A DNA stretch of 6,225 nucleotides from Caldifarciminota bacterium (GTDB taxonomy: Bacteria; Hydrothermota; Tepidihabitantia; Tepidihabitantales; Tepidihabitantaceae), in the NCBI GenBank assembly GCA_016935295.1, contig JAFGRF010000058.1:1-6225 (forward strand), written 5' to 3'. The notes under the pieces are model-generated. The model ran no database searches, was not told the DNA's origin, and worked only from the letters and a program-made list of their open reading frames with translations. Both the position numbers and the translations under genes were made by a program. The number at the start of each line of letters is the position of its first letter. Within the stretch, counting starts at the first letter, position 1. This document shows positions 4,966 to 6,225 of this stretch, in pieces.

Positions 4966-6120
4966 ATGAAACTCAAGGCGCGGCCCGAGGACTTCCTCGT
5001 CGAGGAACGCATCAGGCTCAGGCTGAAACGCGCAGGCGCGTACTCAGTCTACCGCCTGGAGAAGCGCTTCTGGAATACCCTTGACGTCATCAACCACCTT
5101 GAGCAGCGCCACGGCCTGAGAAAGCTGAGCCGGGCCGGACTGAAGGACCGCTACGCCCAGTCCGTGCAGTATCTCTCCCTGCCCGGCCGCGGGCCGCGAC
5201 AGATAGTCGAGAAGAACTACACGCTGCGCCTCGCCGGCATGGCCGATGAACCGGTGAACCGCGATGTGCTGCTCGGCAACTCGTTCCGTGTGACGCTCCG
5301 CGCTCTGACTGATGATGAGGCCTCGGCAATACTCACGGCGCTGCCCAGGGTTAACCGGTTCGGGTTTCCCAACTACTACGATGAGCAACGCCTCGGCTCG
5401 GCCCGCCACGGGCAGGGCTTCATCGCCCGTCGCCTCATCGCCGGCCATTTCAACGGTGCGCTCCGGCTCTGGCTCGGCACACCCTCGGCGGCGGATGATT
5501 CTCAGAACCGACGCCGTAAGGCCGCAATCGAAGAGCACTGGGGCGACTGGCCGCGAATCCTCGAACTCGCCCCGCCTGAGGGCAGGCCGGCAATCAAGCA
5601 CCTGTACGCCAAACCCAAGGACTTCAAGGGAGCGGCCTATCTCATACCACGGACTCTGCTCGAGTTATTCGTCAACGCCTACCAGGGGTGGCTCTGGAAC
5701 GAGACGCTTGCCCTGCTGCTTGCCGACCTCAAGGTGCCGCTGCGGCAGCTCGAATATTCGCTCGGCACGCTTGCGTTCTATGACGAGCTGAATCCCACCG
5801 ACGCGAAGTTCCTGTCCAGGTTGGTCATCCCGGCCCCGGGGCCTGACGCGGAGTTTGCGAGCGAACGGGCAGCGCGAGCCATGAACCAGGCTCTTGCTAG
5901 GGAAGGACTGAACCTGGACCAGTTGGAACTGAAGATGCGCATACGCGGGGTTTTCTTCAAAGCGTATCCGCGCAAGGCCGTGATCGTACCCGAGCATCTG
6001 AAGGCATCAACGACCGGACCTGATGACCTCTACCCGGGCCGCAAGAAACTCATTCTCTCTTTCTTCCTGCCACCGGGCTCGTACGCGACCATGCTCATCA
6101 AGCGTCTCTCCCTGCCTTGA
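4966..6120 (+). CDS. truD: tRNA pseudouridine(13) synthase
   Basis: TruD converts uridine 13 of certain tRNAs to pseudouridine in the cytoplasm. The 384-residue product shows the family landmarks in order: N-terminal KARPEDFLVEE (residues 4-14), catalytic loop AGLKDRYA with Asp61 (57-64) as presumed nucleophile, FPNYYDEQRLGS (134-145), matching the family NYFGxQRFG motif with a Tyr-Asp variation, then the TRUD insertion region, VNAYQGWLWNETLA (236-249), and a C-terminal LILSFFLPPGSYATMLIKR (362-380). The ATG at 4966 is chosen because the conserved N-terminus begins there. The frame is open much further upstream, but that part overlaps the transporter gene. The Shine-Dalgarno is poor, suggesting weak initiation or coupling with upstream translation. 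It is third in the fabD row and overlaps the next gene by 4 nt. Confidence 0.96.
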   Translation: MKLKARPEDFLVEERIRLRLKRAGAYSVYRLEKRFWNTLDVINHLEQRHGLRKLSRAGLKDRYAQSVQYLSLPGRGPRQIVEKNYTLRLAGMADEPVNRDVLLGNSFRVTLRALTDDEASAILTALPRVNRFGFPNYYDEQRLGSARHGQGFIARRLIAGHFNGALRLWLGTPSAADDSQNRRRKAAIEEHWGDWPRILELAPPEGRPAIKHLYAKPKDFKGAAYLIPRTLLELFVNAYQGWLWNETLALLLADLKVPLRQLEYSLGTLAFYDELNPTDAKFLSRLVIPAPGPDAEFASERAARAMNQALAREGLNLDQLELKMRIRGVFFKAYPRKAVIVPEHLKASTTGPDDLYPGRKKLILSFFLPPGSYATMLIKRLSLP

Positions 6121-6225
6121 TATCGCTGCTGATCGCGCTCCTGGTGCTGCCGGTGCAGATCCCCGGCAGCATCGACACTGACCCACGCCTGAGCTGGTAC
6201 ACTGTCGAGTCCGACCACTTCGACG
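6117..6225 (+). CDS. Exported protein, N-terminal part only (cut by window end)
   Basis: Only the first 36 codons are present. They encode a hydrophobic leader (ISLLIALLVLPVQIPG) followed by DPRLSWYTVESDHFD. The W-x-T-(V/I)-E-(S/T)-x-H-F pattern is a common opening of exported peptidase-MA-like/TolB-type proteins in uncultured bacteria; this assignment is tentative. The start is inferred. The frame has two stops at 6021-6026 and no ATG or GTG between them and the hydrophobic stretch, leaving TTG at 6117, which overlaps the truD stop as TTGA. There is no Shine-Dalgarno, so translation is probably coupled to truD. The leader lacks the usual Lys/Arg at its start, which is unusual for a signal peptide. 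Confidence 0.55.
   Translation, partial: MISLLIALLVLPVQIPGSIDTDPRLSWYTVESDHFD

Overview
The window looks like chromosomal DNA from an uncultured, GC-rich (roughly 60% by eye) bacterium. The best clue to lineage is the first protein. It is exported, joins a ThuA/GATase-like fold to an Ig-like domain, and ends in a FlgD-like/type-IX-style sorting tail (final residues KLVVQR). That architecture is common in the FCB group and neighbouring candidate phyla such as WOR-3. This placement is inference from protein style and intergenic style; no rRNA or other marker settles it.

Layout. (1) 112-1500, minus: the exported multidomain protein, with a GC hairpin after its stop (61-82) and an imperfect palindrome in its upstream region (1563-1597). 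(2) 1501-2456: a gene-poor spacer of about 950 bp. It holds a short minus-strand relic (1830-1988) that ends with almost the same tail as the first protein, plus two short arrays of about 7-bp periodicity. (3) 2457-2996, plus: a complete unit of promoter, leader of about 155 nt, small RRM-type RNA-binding protein with a Gly/Arg-rich tail, and intrinsic terminator. (4) 3006-3503, minus: a small envelope protein with a PEGA-like segment and a C-terminal membrane helix, behind a strong sigma-70-like promoter that leaves almost no 5' leader. (5) 3698-6225, plus: a tightly packed row of fabD (malonyl-CoA:ACP transacylase), a half-size GDT1/TMEM165 (UPF0016) cation transporter, truD (tRNA pseudouridine-13 synthase) and the first 36 codons of an exported protein whose only plausible start is a TTG overlapping the truD stop.

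How the genes relate. The fabD row is probably one operon (10 nt, 52 nt, then a 4-nt overlap), but its members do unrelated housekeeping jobs in fatty-acid synthesis, ion homeostasis and tRNA modification. The two minus-strand proteins are envelope or exported proteins. I see no CRISPR array, tRNA, rRNA, transposase, phage gene or defence gene, and no evidence for a new multi-gene system. The points worth a second look are the degraded tail copy, the intergenic repeats and the contrasting leader structures.
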